Part shown: one piece after another, positions 23,795 to 31,619 of the stretch
Layout: each line of letters opens with the position of its first letter
Numbering within the stretch: position 1 is the first letter of the stretch
NCBI GenBank assembly: GCA_002428525.1
Contig: DIWU01000030.1
Span: 62,001-126,000, forward strand
Origin: a bacterium UBP14_UBA6098
Lineage (GTDB): Bacteria > UBP14 > UBA6098
Direction of reading: 5' to 3'
Length of the DNA: 64,000 nt
Notes under the pieces: generated by a model
What the model saw: the letters and a program-made list of their open reading frames with translations, nothing else
Database searches by the model: none
Told to the model about the DNA's origin: nothing
Translations under genes and position numbers: made by a program

Positions 23795-24205
23795 TCAATC
23801 CAGCACCTCGATTTTGACCAAACCCGTGCCGCGTTCGACGAGGCCGATTTTCTGCGCGGCACTCTTCGACAGGTCTATAACACGCGCCTTTTCGAAGGGT
23901 CCGCGGTCGTTGATAATTACCTCGACGGATTTTCGCGTGTCCAAGGATGTCACTCGAACCTTAGTTCCCAGCGGCAATGTTCGGTGCGCCGCGGTGAGTG
24001 CGTTCATATCGAAGATTTGTCCGCTGGAGGTCGGCAGGCCGTGGAATTGGTCTGCATAATAGCTTGCCATGCCCACCTGAGTTTTGAAGGTGAACTGGCC
24101 CGGCTTGCCCTTGACCGGGCGCCTCGCGATATATCGCGGCGCGGAGATACACCCCGACAGCGAGGCCAGCGCGATTGTAACAATTATTAGCCGTGCTAAT
24201 CTCAT
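23795..24205 (-). CDS. rlpA: RlpA-like septal-ring lipoprotein (DPBB domain)
   Basis: A 136-residue lipoprotein: signal peptide with lipobox LSGC (Cys19), a basic linker, and a double-psi beta-barrel of the RlpA type (GMASYYADQFHGLPTSSGQIFDMNALTAAHRTLPLGT, KVRVTSLDT, VIINDRGPF, RVIDLSKSAAQKIGL). In several bacteria RlpA cleaves glycan strands lacking stem peptides during cell separation. There is no C-terminal SPOR domain, so it is the minimal form. Its ATG shares one base with the pyrD stop (TAATG), placing it last in the TPR-dusB-pyrK-pyrD operon. Catalytic competence is not certain, since some family members only bind. Confidence 0.9.
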   Translation of the reverse strand: MRLARLIIVTIALASLSGCISAPRYIARRPVKGKPGQFTFKTQVGMASYYADQFHGLPTSSGQIFDMNALTAAHRTLPLGTKVRVTSLDTRKSVEVIINDRGPFEKARVIDLSKSAAQKIGLVERGTGLVKIEVLD

Positions 24206-25125
24206 TAACCCTCGATTATCAGCGCTCCGGTGATATCGCGTGCGCCGGCGAAGTCGAAGAACTCACAATACTCGGCTATCCCGCGGATAACCTCCAAGGG
24301 CAGGTGCGGCGAGCGGAAAATCCCCGAACCGACCTGAACGGCCGAGGCGCCGGCGAGCATATGGGCGATTGCGTCCCCGGCCTCCGAGATGCCGCCGATA
24401 CCGACGATCGGAATATCGGGCAGGGCGCTGTGAAGTGTGAACACCTTGGCCAGCGCGACAGGCCGAATCGCCGGCCCGGAAAGCCCCGCGAAGATATTCC
24501 CTATCCGCGGGACTCGCCGCCCGACATCGATCTCCATGCCGGTGAGCGTGTTTATCGCGCAAAGCGCGTCGGCGCCGCCGTTTACCGCAGACCTTCCGAT
24601 GAGGGCGATATCGGTGGCATCCGGTGTGAGCTTGACCCAAAGCGGCTTTGCGGTTAGCGGTCTCAGAGTCGCGACCAGCGACTCGACTGTCTCCGGCGAG
24701 GTTCCGAAGGCCAGCCCGCCCTCTTTGACATTGGGACAGCTGACATTGATCTCGATCGCGTCGATACATTCTATCGGGTCGAGCCGGCGGACAAGCTCCT
24801 CGAAATCCTCGAAAACCTTGCCGGCAATACTGACGACGACCGCGCAACCCACATCATTCAGAAATGGGATCTCCTTCTCGATGAAGACCTCGATTCCGGG
24901 GTTCGCAAGGCCGATAGAGTTGAGCATCCCCGAGGGGGTTTCCCATAGGCGCGGTGCGGGGTTGCCCGCCCTCGGCTCGCGGGTGACTGTCTTCGTGACG
25001 ATTCCGCCCAAGAGCGACAGATCGAAAAGCTCGCCGTATTCCCTGCCGACGCCGAAGCAACCGCTTGCGACGAGCACCGGATTTTTCAAGCGAACCGAGC
25101 CGACTGAAACCGCGAGTTTGCTCAT
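24205..25125 (-). CDS. pyrD: Dihydroorotate dehydrogenase, class 1B catalytic subunit
   Basis: A 306-residue FMN enzyme oxidising dihydroorotate to orotate in pyrimidine synthesis. Class 1B features are visible: the N-terminal LKNPVLVASGCFG, the NSIGLANPG FMN-binding segment, catalytic Cys in EINVSCPNVKEGG, VKLTPDATD, NTLTGM and the phosphate loop GIGGISEAGDA / AVQVGSG. The start at ATG 25125 overlaps the pyrK stop (ATGA); an ATG four codons upstream is possible but less well placed. It pairs with the adjacent PyrK, which passes electrons to NAD+, making the class 1B heterotetramer. The enzyme is cytoplasmic. Confidence 0.94.
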   Translation of the reverse strand: MSKLAVSVGSVRLKNPVLVASGCFGVGREYGELFDLSLLGGIVTKTVTREPRAGNPAPRLWETPSGMLNSIGLANPGIEVFIEKEIPFLNDVGCAVVVSIAGKVFEDFEELVRRLDPIECIDAIEINVSCPNVKEGGLAFGTSPETVESLVATLRPLTAKPLWVKLTPDATDIALIGRSAVNGGADALCAINTLTGMEIDVGRRVPRIGNIFAGLSGPAIRPVALAKVFTLHSALPDIPIVGIGGISEAGDAIAHMLAGASAVQVGSGIFRSPHLPLEVIRGIAEYCEFFDFAGARDITGALIIEG

Positions 25126-25874
25126 CTTTTCCCCCATTCGATCTTGCGCGCGTCGAAGACCGGGCCGTCTTTACAGACACGCTTGTATCCGTCTTTGGTC
25201 AATACGGCGCAACCTTGGCAGGCGCCGACTCCGCAGGCCATATGCTCCTCGAGCGAGACGAAGCAATCGACCTTCGCGCGTTTGCAGGCCTTGGCGACCG
25301 CCTCTAACATAGGCTCCGGGCCGCAGGCGAAGACGGGCAGAGGTGAAGCCGCGAGCCTTTTCCTTAAAAGCTTAACGACATTGCATTTCTCGCCGGCGGA
25401 ACCGTCGTCTGTTGAAAGCTCGAAGTGGCAAAATTTTTCGCGCGAAAGGTCGCAAACCCAGTCCAGCGAGGGCTCGCCGTAAAGAAGCTCCGCTGAGGGC
25501 CATCTTCTGGAGGCGAAAAGCAGTGGCGCGATACCGATCCCGCCCGCGGCGAGGATCACCCCGCCCTTCGGGTCGGGGAAGCCGTTGCCCAAAGGCCCGA
25601 GAATTCGCACCTCCCCGCCCTCGGAGAGGTTGGCGAGAAGTGCCGATCCCCATCCGACCACGCGGATAATCAGCTCGATCCGGCCCCATTCGGCTCCGGT
25701 GATCGCGAAGGGCCTGCGCAGAAAGGGGTCGAAGGTGGGAACGGTGTTGCATATCATGACGAACTGCCCCGGACGGGCGTCTTTTGCCACCTCCGGCGCG
25801 TCGATCGCGATTCGGATCGTGTCCCGCGCGACCAACCTCTTTTCGGTGACCTTGCCGACAACATCAACTGGCAT
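25122..25874 (-). CDS. pyrK: Dihydroorotate dehydrogenase electron-transfer subunit
   Basis: A 250-residue FAD/[2Fe-2S] protein of the ferredoxin reductase fold. The FAD-binding FLRRPFAITGA motif, the NAD-binding ILAAGGIGIAPLLFA, the FACGPEPML motif and the C-terminal cluster cysteines in HMACGVGACQGCAV plus a later VCKDGPVF are all present. It transfers electrons from the PyrD flavin to NAD+. It overlaps dusB upstream by 11 bases and pyrD downstream by four, so translation is coupled. The order pyrK-pyrD is common in Gram-positives and many candidate phyla. Confidence 0.95.
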   Translation of the reverse strand: MPVDVVGKVTEKRLVARDTIRIAIDAPEVAKDARPGQFVMICNTVPTFDPFLRRPFAITGAEWGRIELIIRVVGWGSALLANLSEGGEVRILGPLGNGFPDPKGGVILAAGGIGIAPLLFASRRWPSAELLYGEPSLDWVCDLSREKFCHFELSTDDGSAGEKCNVVKLLRKRLAASPLPVFACGPEPMLEAVAKACKRAKVDCFVSLEEHMACGVGACQGCAVLTKDGYKRVCKDGPVFDARKIEWGKR

Positions 25875-26820
25875 AGGATTCCCTTTCCTGTTTTAAAAAT
25901 TCAACAACTTCGCCCGCATTCTCGAGCTTGAAGGCCCCCGCGCGAATCGCCTTACTGCGCGCCATGCCCTTAGTGAACCATCCGACGAATTTCCGGGCGA
26001 TCGTTCCGGCACGCGTGTCGCCGTAAAAGGCGGCCATATCGGCGACATAGTCGGCGCAGGCCGTCAAGCGATCGAAGTCGCTCGGGGCAGAGGGGCTGTC
26101 CCCGCCGAGGATAGCGCTCGACACCTCGGCGAAGACCCATGGGTTTCCGAGCGAGGCTCTGCCGATCATCACCGCGGCGCAACCGGTCGATTCGATCATT
26201 CGAAGGGCGGCCCGGCCGGAATCGATATCGCCGTTTCCGACGATCGGGACAGAGGAGATCTGGACGGCGCGAGCGATCATATCCCAATCGGCGGTGCCGG
26301 AGAAGCCCTGTTTTCGGCTTCTCGCGTGCAAAGTAATGAAGGAGGCGCCGGCATCTACGAGGCGCGGGATAGCCTCCTCGAAGGCCGAGTGGTCGTCGAT
26401 TCCGGTGCGGATCTTCGCGCTGACGGGGATTGAAACCGCGGAAACAACCGCGGCGACGAGTTCCGCGGCCTTTTGCGGGTCGGATAAAAGCGAGACACCC
26501 GCCCCCTTTCGGAAAACCTTCTTTGCAGGGCATCCGAGGTTGACATCGATAAGCCCGAAACCACTGTCTTGGACTATTTTCGCGGCCTCGGACATAGCAA
26601 TCGGATCGTCGTCGAAGAGCTGAATCCCCAGCGGCGCGACCGACTTGTCAAAATCGAGTAAGGATAGTGTTTTAGGGGCTTTGCGCCTCAGTCCCTCGGC
26701 CGAGACCATACCGCTGAAGACCAAACCTGCGCCATGGCGAAGAGCCCAAGCGCAAAATACGGAATCCGAGATTCCGGCGAGCGGCGCCGAAAGGGTTTTG
26801 TTTTTAGGAAGAGCTTGCAT
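25864..26820 (-). CDS. dus: tRNA-dihydrouridine synthase
   Basis: A 318-residue FMN-dependent tRNA-dihydrouridine synthase. Motifs: SAPLAGISDSVF near the N-terminus, FSGMVSAEGL, PLGIQLFDDDP, DVNLGCPAKKVFRKGAGVSLL with the catalytic Cys, VSAKIRTGID, TLHARSRKQGFSGTADWD, VGNGDIDS and MIGRASLGNPWVF. It reduces uridines in the tRNA D-loop or variable region. The sequence is closest in style to the bacterial DusB group. It overlaps the TPR gene by 17 bases and pyrK by 11. The C-terminal helical domain is shorter than in some DusB enzymes but seems complete. Confidence 0.93.
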   Translation of the reverse strand: MQALPKNKTLSAPLAGISDSVFCAWALRHGAGLVFSGMVSAEGLRRKAPKTLSLLDFDKSVAPLGIQLFDDDPIAMSEAAKIVQDSGFGLIDVNLGCPAKKVFRKGAGVSLLSDPQKAAELVAAVVSAVSIPVSAKIRTGIDDHSAFEEAIPRLVDAGASFITLHARSRKQGFSGTADWDMIARAVQISSVPIVGNGDIDSGRAALRMIESTGCAAVMIGRASLGNPWVFAEVSSAILGGDSPSAPSDFDRLTACADYVADMAAFYGDTRAGTIARKFVGWFTKGMARSKAIRAGAFKLENAGEVVEFLKQERESYAS

Positions 26821-28795
26821 CTATGCCGGACGAAAGGATTTTTTTAAGATGATCTATCCTTTTCTCGAAACGGTCTCTTTCATTCGGCTCGGCAGTTTTC
26901 TGCAGGATGGCCTTGTAGATTGAGATTGCCCTCTTGATCTTGCCTTGGCCGACGCAAATCTCGGCGAAGGTAACGGTATTCATATCCTGCCCGTCGGCGA
27001 AGTCGGAGGCGTCTTCGCCCTGCGGCTCCTCCGCGGGTTCGGCGGCCTCACCGAGAGCGCCGTTTTCCCCTCGTGGAACGATTCCGTCGAGCTCGTCGGC
27101 GAACTCTATCTCGGTGAACTCGGGGCTGGAAAGTTTCTCGGAGGGCGGGTTGAATGACGCCGTTCCCTCGAAGCCCTCGATCTCGAGAGGTTCCTGAGCG
27201 GGTTTAAACTCGTGGCGAAACTCGATTCCAATATCATCAACAGCCGGCGAAGGGTTTTCTTGACCGATATCCTCAGTGAAGAAATAGCCGCCGATGCTTG
27301 TAATATCGGCTTTCGGCTTTTCGGGAGCGCCGATATCGAAAACCGGTATATCGTCGGCGGTGATCTTTTCTTGCTCGATCTCGCCCCGGGGGGCCGGAGC
27401 GGGAGTTTTAGCCTCCCCTGTAGGCGTAGCGGCTACTTGGGGCTCGGGGGAAACCTCCGGCTCCTCGACTACCTCGAGCTGTTTGAGGGCATCGGCCATA
27501 CTTGTGGGTTTTACCGTCGGAGCCTTTTGCCGTGGAGGCGGAGTGAAGTCGAAGAAGTCATCCGGGACGGCATCGACGGCCTTGGACGGCTCCTCCTTTT
27601 GAACAACAGCCGGCTCCTCTTTCGAGGGCGGAGTGAAATCGAAGCCGTCTTCTAACGCCGAACTATCGGGGGCTTCGGGGGGCGCGACCGCTCGACTTGC
27701 TTCGGGAGGCGCTTTTATATTGGTTTGGGACGAGGGTGGAGTGAAATCGAAATCTTCATCGGCCCTATCATAGATATCAAATGCGGGCATATCCTCCGCG
27801 GTAACCGCCTGCTCCTCGACGGGCGTTTCGATTAGCGGCGCGGGCGCGGTTTGCGTGGTTTCTTCGAGATTGAAAGATCCGAACCCCTCGGAAAGGTCGG
27901 GTTCCTCGACTGCAGCCGGAGGAGGCTGAACCTTAGGAGTTGTCGGTGCGGGCGCGGCGGAGAATGCTCCCAAATCGAACTCGGGCATCGATTCTTCGAT
28001 CGAGGAAACAGCCGACTCGAGCAGGCTTTCAGAGGCCTTCTTCGCTGAGGCTATCTCGGGCGAAACGAAGTCCCTCTTCGACTCGATCCCCGCCTCGCTC
28101 TCCTCTTCCTCCTCGATAGGCTCGAAAACGCTCTCCGGCGCTAAAAGCCCCTCCTCCGAGGACATCTGGTCCATGTCGAAACCGCCGGAGGTGTCCTCGC
28201 CCGAGATGTCCATCTTAAGTAGCTCTTCGAGCTCCTTTTCGACAGAGGTAATCTCGTCGATCGTGGGGGCGGAGCGTTTTTCGATTCCGTTGAAAACGAT
28301 CTCCGACTTCTGAGGCGGAGCCGGTGTGGCGGCCTTTTGCTCTATGGCCTCGGTCGGTTTGGCCTGCATCGCGGGCAGGGTTTGTTCCGAAACCTCGACA
28401 TTGAGGTTCTTCAGCTCCCGCTTCGCCTTCTCGTCGAAGGGGTCCAAGGACAGAAGTCCCTTCAGCCGCTCGATTCCATCCTTGGTGTTGCCCTGCTTGA
28501 ATTCTATCCTCGCGATCTCCCAAATAGCGGCAACATTGCCCGGATCTATCCTGAGCACTATATCGAAACGGTCGCGGGCCTCCTTGAAATAGCCCGCCTT
28601 CAAAAGCGCGCGCGCCAAGACCTGTTGGCCGGTGACATAGGTGGGGTTCGCGCTCACCCCGGCGGTGAGGATCTCGAGCGCTTTGCGAAGATCGCCCCTC
28701 TGCAAATAAATATCACCAAGCCGCGCGAACCTTGGATCGCCCGGCTTTTCGGCAACAAACGCCGAAAACATGGTGACTAATTGCTCATCATTCAT
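26804..28795 (-). CDS. TPR protein with long acidic linker and repeated FDFTPP motifs
   Basis: A 663-residue cytoplasmic protein. Residues 1-140 form about four tetratricopeptide repeats (DPRFARLGDIYLQRGDLRKAL, PTYVTGQQVLARALLKAGYFKEA, GNVAAIWEIARIEFKQGN). Residues about 150-590 are low-complexity, Glu/Asp/Pro-rich and probably disordered. Within them the short motif FDFTPP occurs three times and a DxPxFDI motif twice (DMPAFDI, DIPVFDI), suggesting linear binding sites. The C-terminus (about 600-660) is another helical TPR-like hairpin (TFAEICVGQGKIKRAISIYKAIL). It leads the dusB-pyrK-pyrD-rlpA operon. Similar TPR proteins with long linkers occur in FCB bacteria. The partner is unknown. Confidence 0.78.
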   Translation of the reverse strand: MNDEQLVTMFSAFVAEKPGDPRFARLGDIYLQRGDLRKALEILTAGVSANPTYVTGQQVLARALLKAGYFKEARDRFDIVLRIDPGNVAAIWEIARIEFKQGNTKDGIERLKGLLSLDPFDEKAKRELKNLNVEVSEQTLPAMQAKPTEAIEQKAATPAPPQKSEIVFNGIEKRSAPTIDEITSVEKELEELLKMDISGEDTSGGFDMDQMSSEEGLLAPESVFEPIEEEEESEAGIESKRDFVSPEIASAKKASESLLESAVSSIEESMPEFDLGAFSAAPAPTTPKVQPPPAAVEEPDLSEGFGSFNLEETTQTAPAPLIETPVEEQAVTAEDMPAFDIYDRADEDFDFTPPSSQTNIKAPPEASRAVAPPEAPDSSALEDGFDFTPPSKEEPAVVQKEEPSKAVDAVPDDFFDFTPPPRQKAPTVKPTSMADALKQLEVVEEPEVSPEPQVAATPTGEAKTPAPAPRGEIEQEKITADDIPVFDIGAPEKPKADITSIGGYFFTEDIGQENPSPAVDDIGIEFRHEFKPAQEPLEIEGFEGTASFNPPSEKLSSPEFTEIEFADELDGIVPRGENGALGEAAEPAEEPQGEDASDFADGQDMNTVTFAEICVGQGKIKRAISIYKAILQKTAEPNERDRFEKRIDHLKKILSSGIDASSS

Positions 28796-28891
28796 TGTCA
28801 GAATCCGCCATTATTTATTCAAAATAGATACTTTCTTCAATTTGTCAAGCCCGGTGTTCTCCCCACAAAACTATCGCTATTCACAAAAACA

Positions 28892-29034
28892 CCTCGCCCG
28901 GGGGGCGTCGGACGCGCTTCGCGCGTGACGCGCGGCCGGATGAAAAAGCTCCAATTTCAATCGGAAAACTACCTTCCGGCCGCACGGCGATCTCTTTTCC
29001 AGAGGAAAAGAGATCCCGACGCCCCCCGGCGAGG
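28892..29034. repeat. Cloverleaf-like palindromic repeat, copy D
   Basis: The outer stem is 12 bp (28900-28911 with 29016-29027), extended by 7 bp (28892-28898 with 29028-29034) past one bulged C. Inside are arm 1, ACGCGC-TTC-GCGCGT (28912-28926); arm 2, a 12-bp GGCCGG-cored stem with one mismatch (28929-28940 with 28975-28986) and a 34-nt loop; and arm 3, a perfect 12-bp hairpin (28989-29000 with 29004-29015, AGA loop). The orientation is the same as copy C. Arms 1 and 3 share almost no sequence with copy C, yet both stay fully paired. It lies between the GWxTD operon's 3' end and the TPR gene's start. Confidence 0.87.
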
Positions 29035-29072
29035 GAGGTTTTACGCTAATAGTTTTTCCCGAGACGAGGTTA

Positions 29073-30410
29073 TCACCTTTCTTCTTCGCGGGTATTCCCG
29101 TGGGGATTGGACAGCTTGCTGAGCCACGAGGTATCGAAGGGTTCGCCGGAGGCTGTCGAATGGACGAGGCGATAGATCCCGATCCCCTTTTCGTCGGCGA
29201 AGATGAAATAGACTCCGCCCTGTAAAGAGTAATAATCCCATTGTTCCCATGGGTTACTGTCCAAAGTGAACTGGCTTCGCTCGATATTATCCGGTGCACC
29301 GTAAACAATGAAGACTCGGCCGCGGTCGGTGAGCCAACCGTTTTCGCCGAAGGCGGAATTGGCATAATTCCACCTGCCTATAATCTCGTCGCGATACTCG
29401 TTTTCAGGGGTTCGCGGTTCGGGGTCGCGGTTTTCCCACCATCGAAGGAGAAACTCGGCCTTGCCCTCGGGCGTGAGTTTTTGGTAGAAATTTTTATCGG
29501 AGGTCGAGATCAGGTAATGGATATAGTCGAGTTCTCTTTCGAGGTTCGAGGTATCCGCTCGGATGACCGTCGGTTCGGGTTTGAACTGCTTTTTAACCAC
29601 GGAGAATTCTTTGCTTTTGGCGATTTCTTTTTTGGTCTTGGTCGATTTGAGAAGGACCTCGATCGAGTATTCGCCCTCGGGGTATCCGACAACGTTGAAG
29701 CCGTTGAGGATCGGCACCGCATCGTCGGAGGAGGGCTTGATTATCGGGTCGAATATTTTAATACTTTTCCCCGCTGAATCCCGAATCGAGTAAACAAGCT
29801 CGAAGGTATCGGCGCTCTCGGCGTCGTAGGCCTCGAGATAGACGAACATAGTGGGAAAGGAGGAACCGAACGAGGCGGCCGGATTAGGGAGCATCTTAAG
29901 ATTGCCGAAGCTGAAAGCCCCGCCCGCGCTGTCGATCGAGACATCGGAGAAAAGGGCTATTTCCGAAACACTAAGGCCCTTTGCTCGAGCGGAAAGCTCG
30001 AAGTTTAACTCCTCGAAAACGGAATCGCCGTCGCCGAGATCGATCGCGGTGAAGGTCAGCCGGTATTTACCGGTGTCGAGGACAGCGGAGTTCTTGTCGA
30101 AAAGGAGGTAATCGCGGGTGACCATCTCGCCGCGGGGAATTTGTATTATTCGGTTCAACGCGGCGCTGTAAACAGGCTCGTCGCCCTTGAATACCTCGAT
30201 ATCGAATAACAGCGTGTCCGCCCAGATCGAATCGAAGCGCTCGAAGGCGAGCGCGCCCCTGTTGATCGACCATACAATATCGACGAGCGAGCTGTCGCCC
30301 TCGCTCGAGCCGCGAAAGATATCGACATCGAGTGCGAATCCGCCGACTCCAGCGAGAACGGCTTGAGCCGCGGCTATCAGCGCGATTATGTAGATTGCTC
30401 TTTTCATCAT
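29073..30410 (-). CDS. GWxTD domain-containing protein
   Basis: A 445-residue exported protein. The signal peptide covers residues 1-20 (IYIIALIAAAQAVLAG). A beta-rich N-terminal region (to about residue 285) resembles the domain that precedes GWxTD modules. The C-terminal GWxTD domain includes FLLRWWENRDPEPRTPENEYRDE, the signature GWLTDRGRVFIVYGAPD, and WEQWDYYS followed by FIFADEKGIGIYRLVHS. GWxTD proteins are known mainly from FCB bacteria and the function is unsettled; an envelope role is likely. It begins in an ATGA overlap with the preceding GWxTD gene, and a GGCAGGA site precedes it. The two are probably ancient tandem duplicates. Confidence 0.9.
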   Translation of the reverse strand: MMKRAIYIIALIAAAQAVLAGVGGFALDVDIFRGSSEGDSSLVDIVWSINRGALAFERFDSIWADTLLFDIEVFKGDEPVYSAALNRIIQIPRGEMVTRDYLLFDKNSAVLDTGKYRLTFTAIDLGDGDSVFEELNFELSARAKGLSVSEIALFSDVSIDSAGGAFSFGNLKMLPNPAASFGSSFPTMFVYLEAYDAESADTFELVYSIRDSAGKSIKIFDPIIKPSSDDAVPILNGFNVVGYPEGEYSIEVLLKSTKTKKEIAKSKEFSVVKKQFKPEPTVIRADTSNLERELDYIHYLISTSDKNFYQKLTPEGKAEFLLRWWENRDPEPRTPENEYRDEIIGRWNYANSAFGENGWLTDRGRVFIVYGAPDNIERSQFTLDSNPWEQWDYYSLQGGVYFIFADEKGIGIYRLVHSTASGEPFDTSWLSKLSNPHGNTREEER

Positions 30411-31618
30411 TCCTGCCTTATTAACTCGTAGGTTCCATCGCTATGGCGATCCTCGAAATAGAAGGTTCGCCGGGGGTTGTTGTAATACCAAATCTCATAG
30501 GCCAAATAGCCCATCTCGAAGGGGTGGCTCTCCACCTCGTCCGGTTCGCCATAAACGATAAGAACCCTCCCCCTATCCGAGCGCCATCCCTGATGGCTCT
30601 CGCGAAATCTGACATTGGCCAAAGCGACGCGCCTGTCGAATTCCTCGCGGAGTTCGTTGAACTCAGTGCTCGGGGTCGGGTCTTTTTCCGCCCAGAAAAC
30701 CTCGATCAGGCTGTCCACCGATTCGGGGCTGTTTTTAAGCGCATTTCTCAAGGCCTTAAGCTCCGAGCCACTCTCGATGAGGCTCAGCTGTTCGACCGCC
30801 TCATGCGGATCGACCGCGATTCGATAGGCATTCCTCCCCGAAAGGACGACATCCCTGTAAACTCGGGCTATCGTCACGCCGCCGTCGAGGGCGGCCGTTG
30901 TCAGCCTGAAGGCTCCGAGGCCCGAAGGGAGCGGCATAGCGGCTCGAAGCCTCGTGTATTTCGAGATCGCGAAAAGGGTATCCGCAACGATAACCGAGTC
31001 GCCCCTTTCGATCGCAATGACAATATCCACCGATTCGGGCGGGTTCACCGCGATTGTCGTTCCGAAGAAGACCGAATCGCCGATGGGATACCCCGAATAG
31101 TGCTCGCGATGACGGCCGCCGCCGTCGAAAAGGATTATCGGTCCGAGCGCGACCGCCGAAACCCTTTTGAAAATAGGGACTTTTATATCGGCCTCTTTCG
31201 AGAACTTCTCCTTCGATTCGATATCGAGCACCGAGATGAGAATCCTGTATTCCCCGGGGGGAATCCGCTCGAGAGTATAGACAACATCGGCGGCGACATC
31301 GCGCGAATTGGTTTCGCTGTAGCCCTCGACTATAAGCGAATCGCGAACGCCGAGTTTCGCGACCAATTCGTCGCCGCTATAAAGCGCGATTAGGACATCG
31401 AATTCGGCGCGGTAGAAGGGCCTTTGCCGAATAAACTGCAGGCCGGTGCTGAAGATGGACAGATAGACCTCGATATCCGTTGTGGAGTCGTTGTCGGAGG
31501 GGGCATACAGTATCTTGTTGTCGAAAACCGGCTTGCCGAGATTATCCATGAAGGACGCCTGCGCGAAGGCGCTCGCGCAGATGATTATAAGAATCGTGAA
31601 AACAACCGCCCTCGGCAT
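30407..31618 (-). CDS. GWxTD-like domain protein (variant GWRSD motif)
   Basis: A 403-residue exported protein built like its downstream neighbour. The signal peptide covers residues 1-19 (VVFTILIIICASAFAQA). The beta-rich N-terminal region contains a LYSGDELVAKLGVRDS strand set, and the C-terminal module has EVFWAEKDPTPSTEFNELREEF and HQGWRSDRGRVLIVYGEPDEVE, then YEIWYYNNPRRTFYFED. The signature reads GWRSD instead of GWxTD, a conservative Thr to Ser change. The ATG follows AAGGGGATAAT, located two bases after the xerD stop, so these genes form a transcript PfkB kinase-xerD-GWxTD-GWxTD. Function unknown; probably periplasmic or outer-membrane associated. Confidence 0.85.
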   Translation of the reverse strand: MPRAVVFTILIIICASAFAQASFMDNLGKPVFDNKILYAPSDNDSTTDIEVYLSIFSTGLQFIRQRPFYRAEFDVLIALYSGDELVAKLGVRDSLIVEGYSETNSRDVAADVVYTLERIPPGEYRILISVLDIESKEKFSKEADIKVPIFKRVSAVALGPIILFDGGGRHREHYSGYPIGDSVFFGTTIAVNPPESVDIVIAIERGDSVIVADTLFAISKYTRLRAAMPLPSGLGAFRLTTAALDGGVTIARVYRDVVLSGRNAYRIAVDPHEAVEQLSLIESGSELKALRNALKNSPESVDSLIEVFWAEKDPTPSTEFNELREEFDRRVALANVRFRESHQGWRSDRGRVLIVYGEPDEVESHPFEMGYLAYEIWYYNNPRRTFYFEDRHSDGTYELIRQE

Positions 31619-31619
31619 A

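Noticed and set aside
978..29034. The palindromic repeats as a CRISPR array or ordinary terminators
   Set aside because: They are single, widely spaced and not separated by spacers; copies A, B and D lack a T-run after a short stem, and A and B lie just before ribosome binding sites in one transcript.
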